Source: CAYMUG01 sp964393575 (GTDB lineage: Bacteria; Patescibacteriota; Minisyncoccia; Spechtbacterales; 2-12-FULL-38-22). From it: 32,937 nucleotides of DNA. Under the pieces are notes generated by a model. It searched no databases. It was not told the origin of the DNA and saw nothing but the letters and a program-made list of their open reading frames with translations. Of the stretch, positions 24,049 through 31,695 are shown in pieces. Numbering within the stretch: position 1 is the first letter of the stretch; each line of letters begins with the position of its first letter. Location of the stretch: contig CAYMUG010000007.1 in the NCBI GenBank assembly GCA_964393575.1, positions 1-32,937 of the forward strand. The letters run 5' to 3'. The position numbers and the translations under genes are program-made.

Positions 24049-24885
24049 GTGACGAGAGACGCCCACGCCTGGCAATATAAACTAATGCCTCCGAGAGTGC
24101 GTTTTGAAATCATTCCTATTCCCTCTAAAGGAAAAAAAGTTTTAGTGCCCAAAGGTTTCTCGCAGCTTCCGGAGGGCGCCACGATTACAATAACCTGCTC
24201 TGAATCTATCGGCATACCAGGGACATTAGATACCACGGAAGAAGTTATTAAGCGTGGTTATAGAGCCGTGCCTCATATTCCGGCCCGCATGGTAGAAAGC
24301 AAATGTCATCTTATAGATATTGTAAGCAGATTAGAGAGTTTGGGTGTTAAAGATATTTTTGTTCCGGGGGGTGATGCAACTCCTCCGCACGGGGAATTTT
24401 CTTCGGCATTGGAAATGTTACGTATTTTTCGTGCACTACCTTCCAGCGTAATTCGTGTAGGAATTACCGGTTATCCTCAGGGTCATTACGACATTTCTTC
24501 TGATGTACTTAAGTCGGCTCTTTTGGCCAAACAACCGTACGCGGATTACATAGTCACTCAAGTTTCGGAAAATTTTTCCTCTATACTTAGATGGATTTCT
24601 GATATTAGAGAAAGTGGCGTAACTCTTCCGGTGTATGTAGGGGTTATAGGACAAGTAGAGCGTAAGCGCTTATGGAAAATAGCAAGGAGTTTCGGTATAA
24701 GGAAAACCTCCTGGTTTTTACGTCACAATCCGATTATTCTTAGGCGTATGCTTGCTCCGGAAGTATACACTTCCGAGAGAATAATTAAAAATATTGCATT
24801 TTTGAAAGGTGTTCAAGGAATTCATTTAACTCCTTTCAACAATATTGAAAAAACAGAGAATTGGCGTAAAAATTTTATTAGTTAA
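24049..24885 (+). CDS. MetF-like methylenetetrahydrofolate reductase
   Basis: 278 residues, GTG start, with AAAAGGGGG about 8 bases upstream. It fits the MetF (beta/alpha)8 FAD enzyme family. FE at 19-20 gives the catalytic Glu, VPGGDATPP gives the Asp109 equivalent of E. coli Asp120, and VTQ (169-171) gives the Gln183 equivalent. MetF interconverts methylene-THF and methyl-THF. Following two GcvT-type methyl-transfer enzymes, it could oxidise the methyl-THF made by the DmdA-like protein or supply methyl-THF for methionine; the sequence does not settle direction. The low overall resemblance to classical MetF suggests a side branch seen with methyl-catabolism genes (inference). Confidence 0.75.
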   Translation: MTRDAHAWQYKLMPPRVRFEIIPIPSKGKKVLVPKGFSQLPEGATITITCSESIGIPGTLDTTEEVIKRGYRAVPHIPARMVESKCHLIDIVSRLESLGVKDIFVPGGDATPPHGEFSSALEMLRIFRALPSSVIRVGITGYPQGHYDISSDVLKSALLAKQPYADYIVTQVSENFSSILRWISDIRESGVTLPVYVGVIGQVERKRLWKIARSFGIRKTSWFLRHNPIILRRMLAPEVYTSERIIKNIAFLKGVQGIHLTPFNNIEKTENWRKNFIS

Positions 24886-24894
24886 AATATAAAA

Positions 24895-24924
24895 GGCCTC
24901 ATTTCCCTTCAGGGATTTGAGGCC
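24895..24924. terminator. Bidirectional hairpin between MetF-like gene and threonine synthase
   Basis: GGCCTCA and TGAGGCC flank an inner CCC-TTCA-GGG stem. The two genes converge here. AT-rich flanks give short T runs on both sides. Confidence 0.7.
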
Positions 24925-24934
24925 ATATTTGTGT

Positions 24935-26026
24935 TTAGGTAAGGTATTGGGCTATCGCCTCTGTGTTTGCCTCGGCGACAACAGGGTCTTCCATTTTTCT
25001 AACTGCGCTACTCGGATCTTTAAGTCCGTTTCCGGTAAGGGTGCACACTACGGTAGTATTTTTTCTGTTTTTTTTAATTAAACCTTCTTCCACTGCTTTC
25101 ATAAGTCCTGCCACCGGCGCTGCTGAAGCCGGCTCACAAAATACACCCGTGAGGCGGGGAATAAGATTGTGGGCTACATTTATTTCATAATCACTAACTT
25201 TGCCAATTGTGCCGTCTGATTCGGATACTACCTGAAGAGCGTCATTCCAGCGTGAGGGATTACCAATATTAATTGCGGAGGCGAAGGTGTTGGGATGCTT
25301 AAATATCTGTCCGTCTACGATAGGTGCTGCGGCTGCCGCCTGCCACCCCATCATATGAGGGAGGCGGCCCGTATTTTTGTGTTCGTTATAACCCTGCCAG
25401 TAAGTAACAATATTTGCGGCGTTACCGACCGGAATAAAGTGATAGTCGGGAGCTTCTCCGAGCTCACCTACAATTTCAAGCGCGGCTGTTTTTTGACCAT
25501 CAAAACGATGCGGGTTTATGGAGTTGACTACTGTTACAGGGTAACTACCTTCTTCAAGTTCCCGGACGATACCGAGAGCGTCGTCATAACTTCCTTTTAT
25601 CTGGATAATGGTGGCGTCAAGCATAGCTGCCTGCACCAGCTTGCCTTGGGCTACTTTGCCCTCAGGAAGAAGTACAACGCACTGTAATTTGTAACCCATA
25701 TTACGTGCTGCTGCGGCATAGCACGCGGCGGCAGCCGCGGTATTGCCGGTAGAGGCGCATATTATTGCCTCTGAGCCCTCTTCAATAGCTTTAGACACAA
25801 CACTTGTCATGCCCCTGTCTTTAAACGAATTGGTGCCCGCGTTCGCGCCTTCATTTTTTAGAAAAAGATTTCCGCGGAAGTTAAGAGCTTTCGCTAATTC
25901 CGGTGCGTGAATAAGAGGGGTGTTGCCCTCTCTTAGCGTAACGACGGGAGTATCCTCTGTATAATTGTTAGGCATATAATCCCAGAATTCGCGCAAAACC
26001 CCTTTCCATGATCCCATCTTTTGCAC
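24935..26026 (-). CDS. thrC: Threonine synthase
   Basis: A 363-residue PLP enzyme that converts O-phosphohomoserine to threonine. NSFKDRGM holds the Schiff-base Lys69; ASTGNTAAAAA is the phosphate-binding region; PVGNAANIVTYWQGY and the late CTLTGNGLKDP fit the short bacterial/archaeal ThrC class, which lacks the long N-terminal extension. A perfect SD AAGGAGGT lies 7 bases before the ATG. It lies on the strand opposite the folate genes and shares an intergenic region with fhs. Threonine can be cleaved to glycine and acetaldehyde, which would link to C1 metabolism, but no such gene is in view, so the neighbourhood may be incidental. Confidence 0.9.
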   Translation of the reverse strand: MQKMGSWKGVLREFWDYMPNNYTEDTPVVTLREGNTPLIHAPELAKALNFRGNLFLKNEGANAGTNSFKDRGMTSVVSKAIEEGSEAIICASTGNTAAAAACYAAAARNMGYKLQCVVLLPEGKVAQGKLVQAAMLDATIIQIKGSYDDALGIVRELEEGSYPVTVVNSINPHRFDGQKTAALEIVGELGEAPDYHFIPVGNAANIVTYWQGYNEHKNTGRLPHMMGWQAAAAAPIVDGQIFKHPNTFASAINIGNPSRWNDALQVVSESDGTIGKVSDYEINVAHNLIPRLTGVFCEPASAAPVAGLMKAVEEGLIKKNRKNTTVVCTLTGNGLKDPSSAVRKMEDPVVAEANTEAIAQYLT

Positions 26027-26044
26027 CTCCTTAGGTTGTTAAGT

Positions 26045-26053
26045 TGCTATAAT
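26045..26053 (+). promoter_or_regulatory. Extended -10 promoter of fhs leader
   Basis: TGC-TATAAT (TATAAT 26048-26053) would start a leader of about 190 nt before fhs. A second weaker candidate is TTGTCA 26078-26083 with TATACC 26099-26104. Confidence 0.45.
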
Positions 26054-26066
26054 GCAGGGTAAGCTT

Positions 26067-26201
26067 GCGCTTAAATTTTGTCAATAAAAAATTTACTTTA
26101 TACCAAAAAGGAGGTAGAAGCCATGATTTATATTTTTGATAAGGACTCTGAAAGATTAAAATTTTAATCTATATTATATTTACAAGATAAAATTTAAGTG
26201 C
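26067..26201 (+). promoter_or_regulatory. Long-range inverted repeat in the fhs leader
   Basis: GCGCTTAAATTTTGTC (26067-26082) and GATAAAATTTAAGTGC (26186-26201) pair at 14 of 16 positions and enclose a 14-codon ORF. Inside, AGATTAAAATTTTAATCT (26153-26170) is a perfect 18-bp palindrome that overlaps the small ORF's stop codon. Downstream, GTGC and GCAC form a small hairpin. The arrangement suggests a regulatory leader. Confidence 0.45.
26123..26167 (+). CDS. Possible 14-residue leader peptide before fhs
   Basis: ATG followed by 13 codons and TAA encodes MIYIFDKDSERLKF. The SD upstream, AAGGAGGT, is as good as any in the window, which is hard to explain if the ORF is not translated. There is no run of one amino acid as in classical attenuators. 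It may couple translation to the palindrome at its end or may be the remnant of a longer gene. Confidence 0.45.
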   Translation: MIYIFDKDSERLKF

Positions 26202-26248
26202 TAAATTGCAGGCACAGTTCTTAAACAACCCCTACAAAGGAGGTCGCT

Positions 26249-27922
26249 ATGCAGAACAAAATGCATATCAATGATGTGGCAGCTAAGCTGAATATTCCTC
26301 CGGATGCCGTTTATCCGTATGGCCATTATATAGCTAAAGTTGAATACGACGCTTTTGGACCAAAAAACCCTGAAGATGCCAAAATGGTGCTGGTTACCGC
26401 CATGAATCCCACTAAAGCCGGTGAAGGGAAGACAACCACCACGATTGGTTTGGTGGACGGACTTAATAAGATCGGAGTACGCGCAGCCGGCACGCTTCGC
26501 GAGCCGTCAATGGGTCCCACATTCGGCGGTAAAGGCGGGGGTACCGGAGCCGGGCCTGCTCACGGCGGGCACGCTGCTATCCTGCCGGAAGAAGAAATTA
26601 ATCTTCATATGACCGGAGATTCGCATGCTGTCGCGGCCGCTCATAACCAATTGGCAGCCCTTGTTGAGGAAAGAGTATTCCATGAATTTATTCCCGGCAT
26701 GACCGCCGAGGGAATTTGCTGGGATCGGGTTCTGATAACGCTTGACCGCGCTATGCGTACAGTTCTCACAGGTCTCTACAACGATAAAAGCGGACCCGAA
26801 CGAACAAGCAACTTTCATATTGATGCGGCCTCAGAAATTATGGCTGTTCTCGCTCTTGCAACCGACAGATTCGATTTGCGCCGCCGGCTGGGCAATATGA
26901 TTGTGGGATACAAAGATGACGGTGCGCCTGTTACGGCAAAGGAAGTTAAGAGTGAGAGAGGGTCTGCTGTAGGGCCCATGATGGCTTTGTTGAAATATGC
27001 AATGCACCCCAATCTTGTACAAACAATGGAAGGGCAACCTGTCTTTGTGCACGCCGGTCCCTTCGGTAATATTGCACACGGATGCAATTCAATCATAGCC
27101 GATAATCTTGCGCGCTCCTATGCTGATTTTGTTGTAACCGAAGCCGGTTTTGGTGCGGAGCTGGGATGTGAAAAGTTTATGGACATTAAATCCCGTGTTA
27201 GCGGTGTAACCCCTGATGTGGCTGTAGTTGTGGGCACTGTACGTGCTACCAAGCTGCACGGCGGTGTATCCGAGGATAATTTGGACGAACCGAATGTTGA
27301 GGCAGTTGAAGACGGCGTGTGTAACCTGCAGCATGCGGTGGACATTGTACGCCAGTTCGGAATTCCGGCGGTAGTGGCAATCAATCGGTTTCCTTCCGAC
27401 CACCCGGACGAAGTGGCAATTCTGAAGCGCGCCTCGCTTGAGGCCGGTGCCGAAGAAGCGGTGGAAAGCTATGGATTTGCCCGGGGCGGAGAAGGTAACA
27501 TTGAGCTCGCACATGCTGTACGCAATTATTCCGGAAAACCATCACAAGTAACCCTTTCTTACAAAGATAATGATTCGCTGTATAAAAAAGTGGAAAAGAT
27601 AGCAAGAGATAAGTACTGTGCCGGAGGCGGAGTTATATATTCTTCAAAAGCACAGAAAGAGGCCGAGAGAATTATAGAGCTCGGATACGGACATCTTAAT
27701 CCGGTTATTGCCAAGACTCATAAATCCATTTCCGCAGATAGTACTAAGCTCGGCAGACCTACCGACCACACTTTGACAATTCAATCGGTTCAACTTTCCG
27801 CGGGGGCCGAATTTATCTATCTTATGGCAAATAACATTTTGACCATGCCGGGCCTCTCCCGGGATCCCAATGCTTTCGGTATTGATCTTGACGAAAACGG
27901 CAATATTTCAGGAGTCATATAA
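26249..27922 (+). CDS. fhs: Formate-tetrahydrofolate ligase
   Basis: 557 residues, normal for Fhs. It joins formate, ATP and THF to 10-formyl-THF and is reversible. The nucleotide loop TKAGEGKTTTTIGL (55-68) is the family signature, followed by REPSMGPTFGGKGGGTGAGPAHGGHA-type sequence (about 89-114) and, near the end, NNILTMPGLSRDPN. ATG with SD AAAGGAGGT 6 bases upstream. It is last in the folate region and followed by a strong terminator. In the reverse direction it would release formate and make ATP, a route known for methyl-group oxidation; in the forward direction it supplies formyl-THF for purines. Confidence 0.95.
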   Translation: MQNKMHINDVAAKLNIPPDAVYPYGHYIAKVEYDAFGPKNPEDAKMVLVTAMNPTKAGEGKTTTTIGLVDGLNKIGVRAAGTLREPSMGPTFGGKGGGTGAGPAHGGHAAILPEEEINLHMTGDSHAVAAAHNQLAALVEERVFHEFIPGMTAEGICWDRVLITLDRAMRTVLTGLYNDKSGPERTSNFHIDAASEIMAVLALATDRFDLRRRLGNMIVGYKDDGAPVTAKEVKSERGSAVGPMMALLKYAMHPNLVQTMEGQPVFVHAGPFGNIAHGCNSIIADNLARSYADFVVTEAGFGAELGCEKFMDIKSRVSGVTPDVAVVVGTVRATKLHGGVSEDNLDEPNVEAVEDGVCNLQHAVDIVRQFGIPAVVAINRFPSDHPDEVAILKRASLEAGAEEAVESYGFARGGEGNIELAHAVRNYSGKPSQVTLSYKDNDSLYKKVEKIARDKYCAGGGVIYSSKAQKEAERIIELGYGHLNPVIAKTHKSISADSTKLGRPTDHTLTIQSVQLSAGAEFIYLMANNILTMPGLSRDPNAFGIDLDENGNISGVI

Positions 27923-27939
27923 ACCTTATTATATTATTT

Positions 27940-27968
27940 AGAGCCCCGAAGGGGCTCTTTATTTTTGT
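27940..27968 (+). terminator. Terminator of fhs
   Basis: AGAGCCCC-GAA-GGGGCTCT is an 8-bp stem followed by a T-rich tail. Confidence 0.85.
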
Positions 27969-27981
27969 TTTTTTTAATTTA

Positions 27982-28009
27982 AAATCCCCCTTGTGTATAG
28001 ACAAGGGGG
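27982..28009 (-). terminator. Terminator of the AAA-CYTH gene
   Basis: ATCCCCCTTGT and ACAAGGGGGAT pair (11 bp) around a 6-nt loop, downstream of the minus-strand gene ending at 28020; on that strand it is followed by TTTTAAATT. Confidence 0.8.
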
Positions 28010-28019
28010 ATAGCGCGTT

Positions 28020-29174
28020 TTAAATATGATTAAACTTAGCTGCTATATTATAATTTGAGTACCTTTTGTCATCTGTTACCTCGCGCTCTACGGGAATAAA
28101 GGGTGGTATTATAACTTCGTCGGTTTCTTCGGTGAGCTCAATTTCCATAAGTAACGTAGGCGTGAAAGAATCGACGTTTTCGAATACATCAAGTTGAAAA
28201 TATTGCCCTCTCCAGATAAATGTATAGCGGTGTTTTTTTATTGTTTGCAATTGAGGGTCAGCTTCTTTGAGGAGAGCGCGGTACTCTTGTGCGGAAATCT
28301 TTCGTTCTTCTTCATGACGGACACCATCGCGAAGCTTTCTTTTCTCTGTATATGTAAACAAGGTGCTATTTCTGGGGAGTTCGGGTTCAACATGACTCCA
28401 GGCACGCACGCGTCTTTCTACGTCTGAAGTGGAATTTAAGTATGTCTGTGTAATGCGGAAGCACCTGTGGGGCACGGGAATATATTCAATTTCAAACCCC
28501 GGCCTTACAAGAAATTTTCTTTCTATTTCAAGAGGTGCGGGGATATCTATGGCGTGGCATATTTCGCGTATAGCGCGGTTTACTTTTCCTTGAAAGCTTA
28601 TAGAGTTTTCATTGCCTTCAACAATTTCAAAATTAGGCACGAACCGGAAATGTTCATGCCGCATCCATATGTTCCGAAGTGCTTGATCCTGTGCTAATGC
28701 GTCTTCCGGCGTTTCTCTGCGTGCCGGATTTTCATAGTTATAAAACTCCTCAGCCCCATCGGCTGCTGAGGCAAGGTGGATTACGGCGGTATAACGCTCG
28801 TCGCAAAGTTGTGTTATGTCATAACCCAGGTCATGCACAATAGAAAGAAAATCTTCAGTGAAGGCCTCGCCGTCCAGTGTTCCGCGATCGGTCAGAATTA
28901 ATGTATTACTCTCAGAGTATATTCCGGCTATGCGTTCCATTTCGTATTCGGCGTTTATTTGTTGTAAAAGAATTTCTTTTTGGATTTCTCCGGCTGTATT
29001 TTTGTCTTTCATCAGTTCGGCAAGGTTTACCCCGGCACTACTTAAGTAAAACGCACGTTCGGGAACAAGAAGAGGTTTTATTCCGAGTTCCGGCAAGCGC
29101 TCTAATGCGTGCTCCTGCACTTTGGTTTTACCGGAGCAGGGACCGCCGGTAAGCACAATCTTGGGCGTTGTCAT
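28020..29174 (-). CDS. AAA_28-type NTPase fused to a CYTH domain
   Basis: A 384-residue protein. The N-terminal half has the P-loop GGPCSGKT (10-17) and LTDRG (94-98), as in AAA_28 nucleoside-kinase-like ATPases. The C-terminal half starts with LEIERKFLV (215-223), the E-x-E-x-K signature of CYTH triphosphate tunnel enzymes, and keeps further charged strands (ERRVRAW, TEKRKLRDG, MEIELTEE). CYTH domains bind and hydrolyse triphosphate groups (inorganic triphosphate, thiamine triphosphate or nucleotides). The fusion suggests one protein that phosphorylates or senses and then cleaves a triphosphate. SD AGGAGG 6 bases before ATG. The substrate is unknown. Confidence 0.8.
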   Translation of the reverse strand: MTTPKIVLTGGPCSGKTKVQEHALERLPELGIKPLLVPERAFYLSSAGVNLAELMKDKNTAGEIQKEILLQQINAEYEMERIAGIYSESNTLILTDRGTLDGEAFTEDFLSIVHDLGYDITQLCDERYTAVIHLASAADGAEEFYNYENPARRETPEDALAQDQALRNIWMRHEHFRFVPNFEIVEGNENSISFQGKVNRAIREICHAIDIPAPLEIERKFLVRPGFEIEYIPVPHRCFRITQTYLNSTSDVERRVRAWSHVEPELPRNSTLFTYTEKRKLRDGVRHEEERKISAQEYRALLKEADPQLQTIKKHRYTFIWRGQYFQLDVFENVDSFTPTLLMEIELTEETDEVIIPPFIPVEREVTDDKRYSNYNIAAKFNHI

Positions 29175-29263
29175 TTCTATCCTCCTTCCGGCTGATATTT
29201 TGTTTAATGAACCAAGTATAAATTATCACAATAAAAAATTTTTTACAACATAAGTATGCGATA

Positions 29264-29292
29264 AAGCAACAGGGGTCCGACCCCTGTTGCTT
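29264..29292. repeat. Perfect 13-bp hairpin AGGGGTCCGACCCCT type
   Basis: AAGCAACAGGGGT-CCG-ACCCCTGTTGCTT lies in the 270-bp gap upstream of the AAA-CYTH gene. No T run follows, so it looks more like a REP-type palindrome than a terminator. A smaller GGGTATATACCC palindrome lies near 29343-29354. No gene is seen in the gap. Confidence 0.55.
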
Positions 29293-29396
29293 GATTTAAT
29301 TCATTACATAATGTTCTATCCCGCTGCATTCTGCTTGACGGCGGGTATATACCCCGCGTTTAGCGTTCTAATTATATGGGATTTTGTTATTAAAAA

Positions 29397-29431
29397 AGGG
29401 CTCCGAGCAGAATTTGTCTGCAAGGAGCCCC
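29397..29431 (-). terminator. Terminator of small unknown gene
   Basis: GGGCTCC and GGAGCCC form the outer stem with an inner GCAGA-ATTTG-TCTGC. On the minus strand it ends in a run of six T residues. Confidence 0.85.
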
Positions 29432-29444
29432 TTGTGAGCATAGG

Positions 29445-29765
29445 TCAGTACCTTCTTTTCCCGCCCAGCCAGTAATCCCTACCTAGTGGAATTGAGTAAG
29501 GGTCGAATTCTTCTACTACCTCCTCGGCGCCGAGAAATGATGAACTGAGAATCACCCTGTTTTTTTCGCGTCTCAGGGTGATTTTGTGTGCGTTAGGGTT
29601 GGCTTCTTTCACCCTTATGACTTCTCTCGTAATGTTGTCAGCGGGAAGTACTACTGTCAGAACATCGCCATCTTCGAGAACCATTCCCGCCTTAACGCTT
29701 CCATTCTCAGCGATGTTGATGTAGCGTGCTGACGCACACGCTGTCGGATATTTTGTTGCCGTCAT
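29445..29765 (-). CDS. Hypothetical protein, 106 residues
   Basis: I do not recognise this protein. The start at 29765 is preferred because AGGAGA lies 7 bases upstream; an ATG 16 codons earlier has no SD. It is soluble and appears beta-rich (VLEDGDVLTVVLPADNITREVIRVKE, then KITLRREKNRVILSS), with a basic end GGKRRY. There is no signal peptide or metal-binding motif. It has its own terminator and may be cotranscribed with the methyltransferase 80 bp upstream, though the intergenic spacing leaves room for a separate promoter. Confidence 0.65.
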   Translation of the reverse strand: MTATKYPTACASARYINIAENGSVKAGMVLEDGDVLTVVLPADNITREVIRVKEANPNAHKITLRREKNRVILSSSFLGAEEVVEEFDPYSIPLGRDYWLGGKRRY

Positions 29766-29845
29766 AGTATTCTCCTGTCTTCGGGTCGGGGGATGTATGG
29801 GTTTTGAGCTCATCCCATAACAAGTTGTTATTTTAGGTAAAATTA

Positions 29846-30586
29846 CTATTGCGGCTTAACACCGATGAAAAGACCTCTTCTGTTGTCTGACAAACCCGAG
29901 GGATCGAAATAAACCGCTAACCCTGCCGTCCGGAACGCATCTTCGTATTCTTTCTGAGTATAAAGTGCAAGTTCGTGGTTTTCCACGAAATATTCAATAT
30001 TTTCCGGTTCAGCAACCATGTGGTGCATTTGCAGATAGATTATATTATTCGTGCGCTTTGCTGTGGAAAATCGAGCAATCTTCAGGTCAGGTTTATCTAC
30101 TACATCTATTCCTATGTGCCCCTCTTTAAATGCGTGCGGCATAATCCACGGTTCTACCAATACAACTCCGCCTGGTTTCAGGTGGCGCGCCATGCAAGTC
30201 ATTGCAGCGTGTAGTTTTTCGCGATAAAGCAAGTGGCCTATTGAGCTGAACAGGCAGGTAATTACGTCAAACGATTTGCCAAGGTCAAAGTCAGTCATAT
30301 CTCCGCGGTGGAGAGGAACGCTGCGAAGCCGCCTTCTTGCAACAGCAAGTTGCTCTTCGCTTAAATCAAGCCCTTCAACATTTTCAATGCTCCGGCTGAA
30401 GTACTCCAGGTGCAGGCCTGTACCGCAAGCTACATCCAGCAAACTTTCAGGGAAAGAACCGTCCTTATGTTGTTTGTATTGGTGTGCTTGGTGTGCTATG
30501 TTAAGCGCCAGTCCACTTTCTCGTTTATAGTTTTTCCTGTTGGTGTATATGGAGTTGTATACGTTTGCTGACTTGTCGTAGCCCAA
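29846..30586 (-). CDS. SAM-dependent methyltransferase, TylM1/DesVI-like
   Basis: 246 residues starting at TTG (30586), with AAGGAA a few bases upstream and no better ATG. Motif I is LLDVACGTGLHL (49-60), followed by VEGLDLSEEQLAVARRRL, HRGDMTDF, ITCLFSSIGHL and the end GLFIGV. This order and wording resemble the amino-sugar N,N-dimethyltransferases TylM1 and DesVI, and more distantly glycine/sarcosine N-methyltransferases. It would methylate an amine on a small molecule or sugar. No dTDP-amino-sugar genes are near, so the substrate is open. A TTGACA/TATTCT promoter with a 16-bp spacer precedes it. Confidence 0.75.
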   Translation of the reverse strand: MGYDKSANVYNSIYTNRKNYKRESGLALNIAHQAHQYKQHKDGSFPESLLDVACGTGLHLEYFSRSIENVEGLDLSEEQLAVARRRLRSVPLHRGDMTDFDLGKSFDVITCLFSSIGHLLYREKLHAAMTCMARHLKPGGVVLVEPWIMPHAFKEGHIGIDVVDKPDLKIARFSTAKRTNNIIYLQMHHMVAEPENIEYFVENHELALYTQKEYEDAFRTAGLAVYFDPSGLSDNRRGLFIGVKPQ

Positions 30587-30625
30587 GAGTATTCCTTTCT
30601 GTGAAGTTGATAGCGTGCTTTGATA

Positions 30626-30653
30626 AGAATAACATAATTTTGCACCTTGTCAA
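30626..30653 (-). promoter_or_regulatory. Promoter of the methyltransferase gene
   Basis: On the minus strand TTGACA (30653-30648) and TATTCT (30631-30626) are separated by 16 bp, about 40 bases before the TTG start. Confidence 0.7.
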
Positions 30654-30728
30654 TATTAACGGTAGGTGGTCCGGCTCACTCTGCTTATTGATAAACAAAA
30701 AATTGTTTACACCTCAATGCATCCATAT

Positions 30729-30763
30729 AAAACCCCGCGACTATATATTAGTCGCGGGGTTTT
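30729..30763 (-). terminator. Terminator of the metalloprotease-like operon
   Basis: AAAACCCCGCGACTA and its complement form a 15-bp perfect stem with a 5-nt loop, just after the minus-strand gene ending at 30781. Confidence 0.88.
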
Positions 30764-30780
30764 ATATTTAACCAAGAGGT

Positions 30781-31692
30781 TTATAATTCGCCCGGATAAT
30801 TTTCTATTTCTTTACTCGTTACCTCTATTTCCTGGGGTTGAAGTTCTGCGGTTGTACCGAAACCGCACTCATTCGGATTTGGATCCACGGTAGATGAACC
30901 ATCCAATGCATAAACCCGCGTCTCGGCGTGCCAGTGTTCGGCACCACAAGCATCGGGTTCTGCTACAGTGAATTGGTTTGCAGGATATCGTTTGTCCTCT
31001 ATTATAAGCACGCTGATGTTTCTCGTGGATTGTTCTTCTTCCTCATTATCTTCTTCCGGATCGTCTTCGGATTCGGTATCGGGGCTTTCGCTCTCTTCAA
31101 TTTCTTCTTCGCCAAAAACCCCTAAATGATCTGAAATATCGGTATCGCCATATTGTGTGCGAGCCGGAACTTCCCTTAAAGCGTGAATGAAGTTTTGGAA
31201 GGCAGTAGCTTCTATCTCGTCCTCCCAAACACCGCTATGTTTATCATTACTCCATTCTCCTCGGTCCGCATCCACAGCGTGCCAAAGTTCATGCAAAAGT
31301 GCTGCACAAAAATCTTTATTTTCAAGTTCTTCCGCAACTTCTTTTAATTCCTCTAACCTTTCCTTAGATACTTCTGTTTCGGTGTCGCTACCTGTGCCAT
31401 TGAAAGCCGCATCGTTATTGGACGGGGTGTTGGTCCAATCAGGTCCTTCTGTGATTGTATGCGTATTTTCCGAATCTTCTAATTCATTTATAACATCGCC
31501 CACCATACCTTCTGTATCTCTATAATTGTTTATACATTCATTAACATCTTCTCTGAAGTCGGCATCACCCTCTACTTCAATTCGCGCCTCCGCGTTAGGA
31601 CTAAATAATATCACCCCGGAAAATACCAAAATGGCGGGAATAATCCAATGCCATATAGTATATTTTTTATGATTTATTATATTGCCTCGCAT
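30781..31692 (-). CDS. Exported putative zinc metallopeptidase (HELWH)
   Basis: A 303-residue protein with an N-terminal signal or anchor (hydrophobic 12-33, then NAEA before the mature part). The segment CAALLHELWHAVDADRGEW holds HELWH (134-138), the H-E-x-x-H zinc motif, with acidic residues EDEIEA (157-162) downstream as a possible third ligand; this resembles gluzincin-type or M91-like peptidases. A very acidic linker (about 197-221, Glu/Asp/Ser) joins it to a C-terminal beta-rich part with two Cys (Cys248, Cys277 by rough count). It starts 3 bases after the stop of the next gene upstream, so the two are one unit. The substrate is unknown; it may act at the cell surface. Confidence 0.65.
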   Translation of the reverse strand: MRGNIINHKKYTIWHWIIPAILVFSGVILFSPNAEARIEVEGDADFREDVNECINNYRDTEGMVGDVINELEDSENTHTITEGPDWTNTPSNNDAAFNGTGSDTETEVSKERLEELKEVAEELENKDFCAALLHELWHAVDADRGEWSNDKHSGVWEDEIEATAFQNFIHALREVPARTQYGDTDISDHLGVFGEEEIEESESPDTESEDDPEEDNEEEEQSTRNISVLIIEDKRYPANQFTVAEPDACGAEHWHAETRVYALDGSSTVDPNPNECGFGTTAELQPQEIEVTSKEIENYPGEL

Positions 31693-31695
31693 AGT

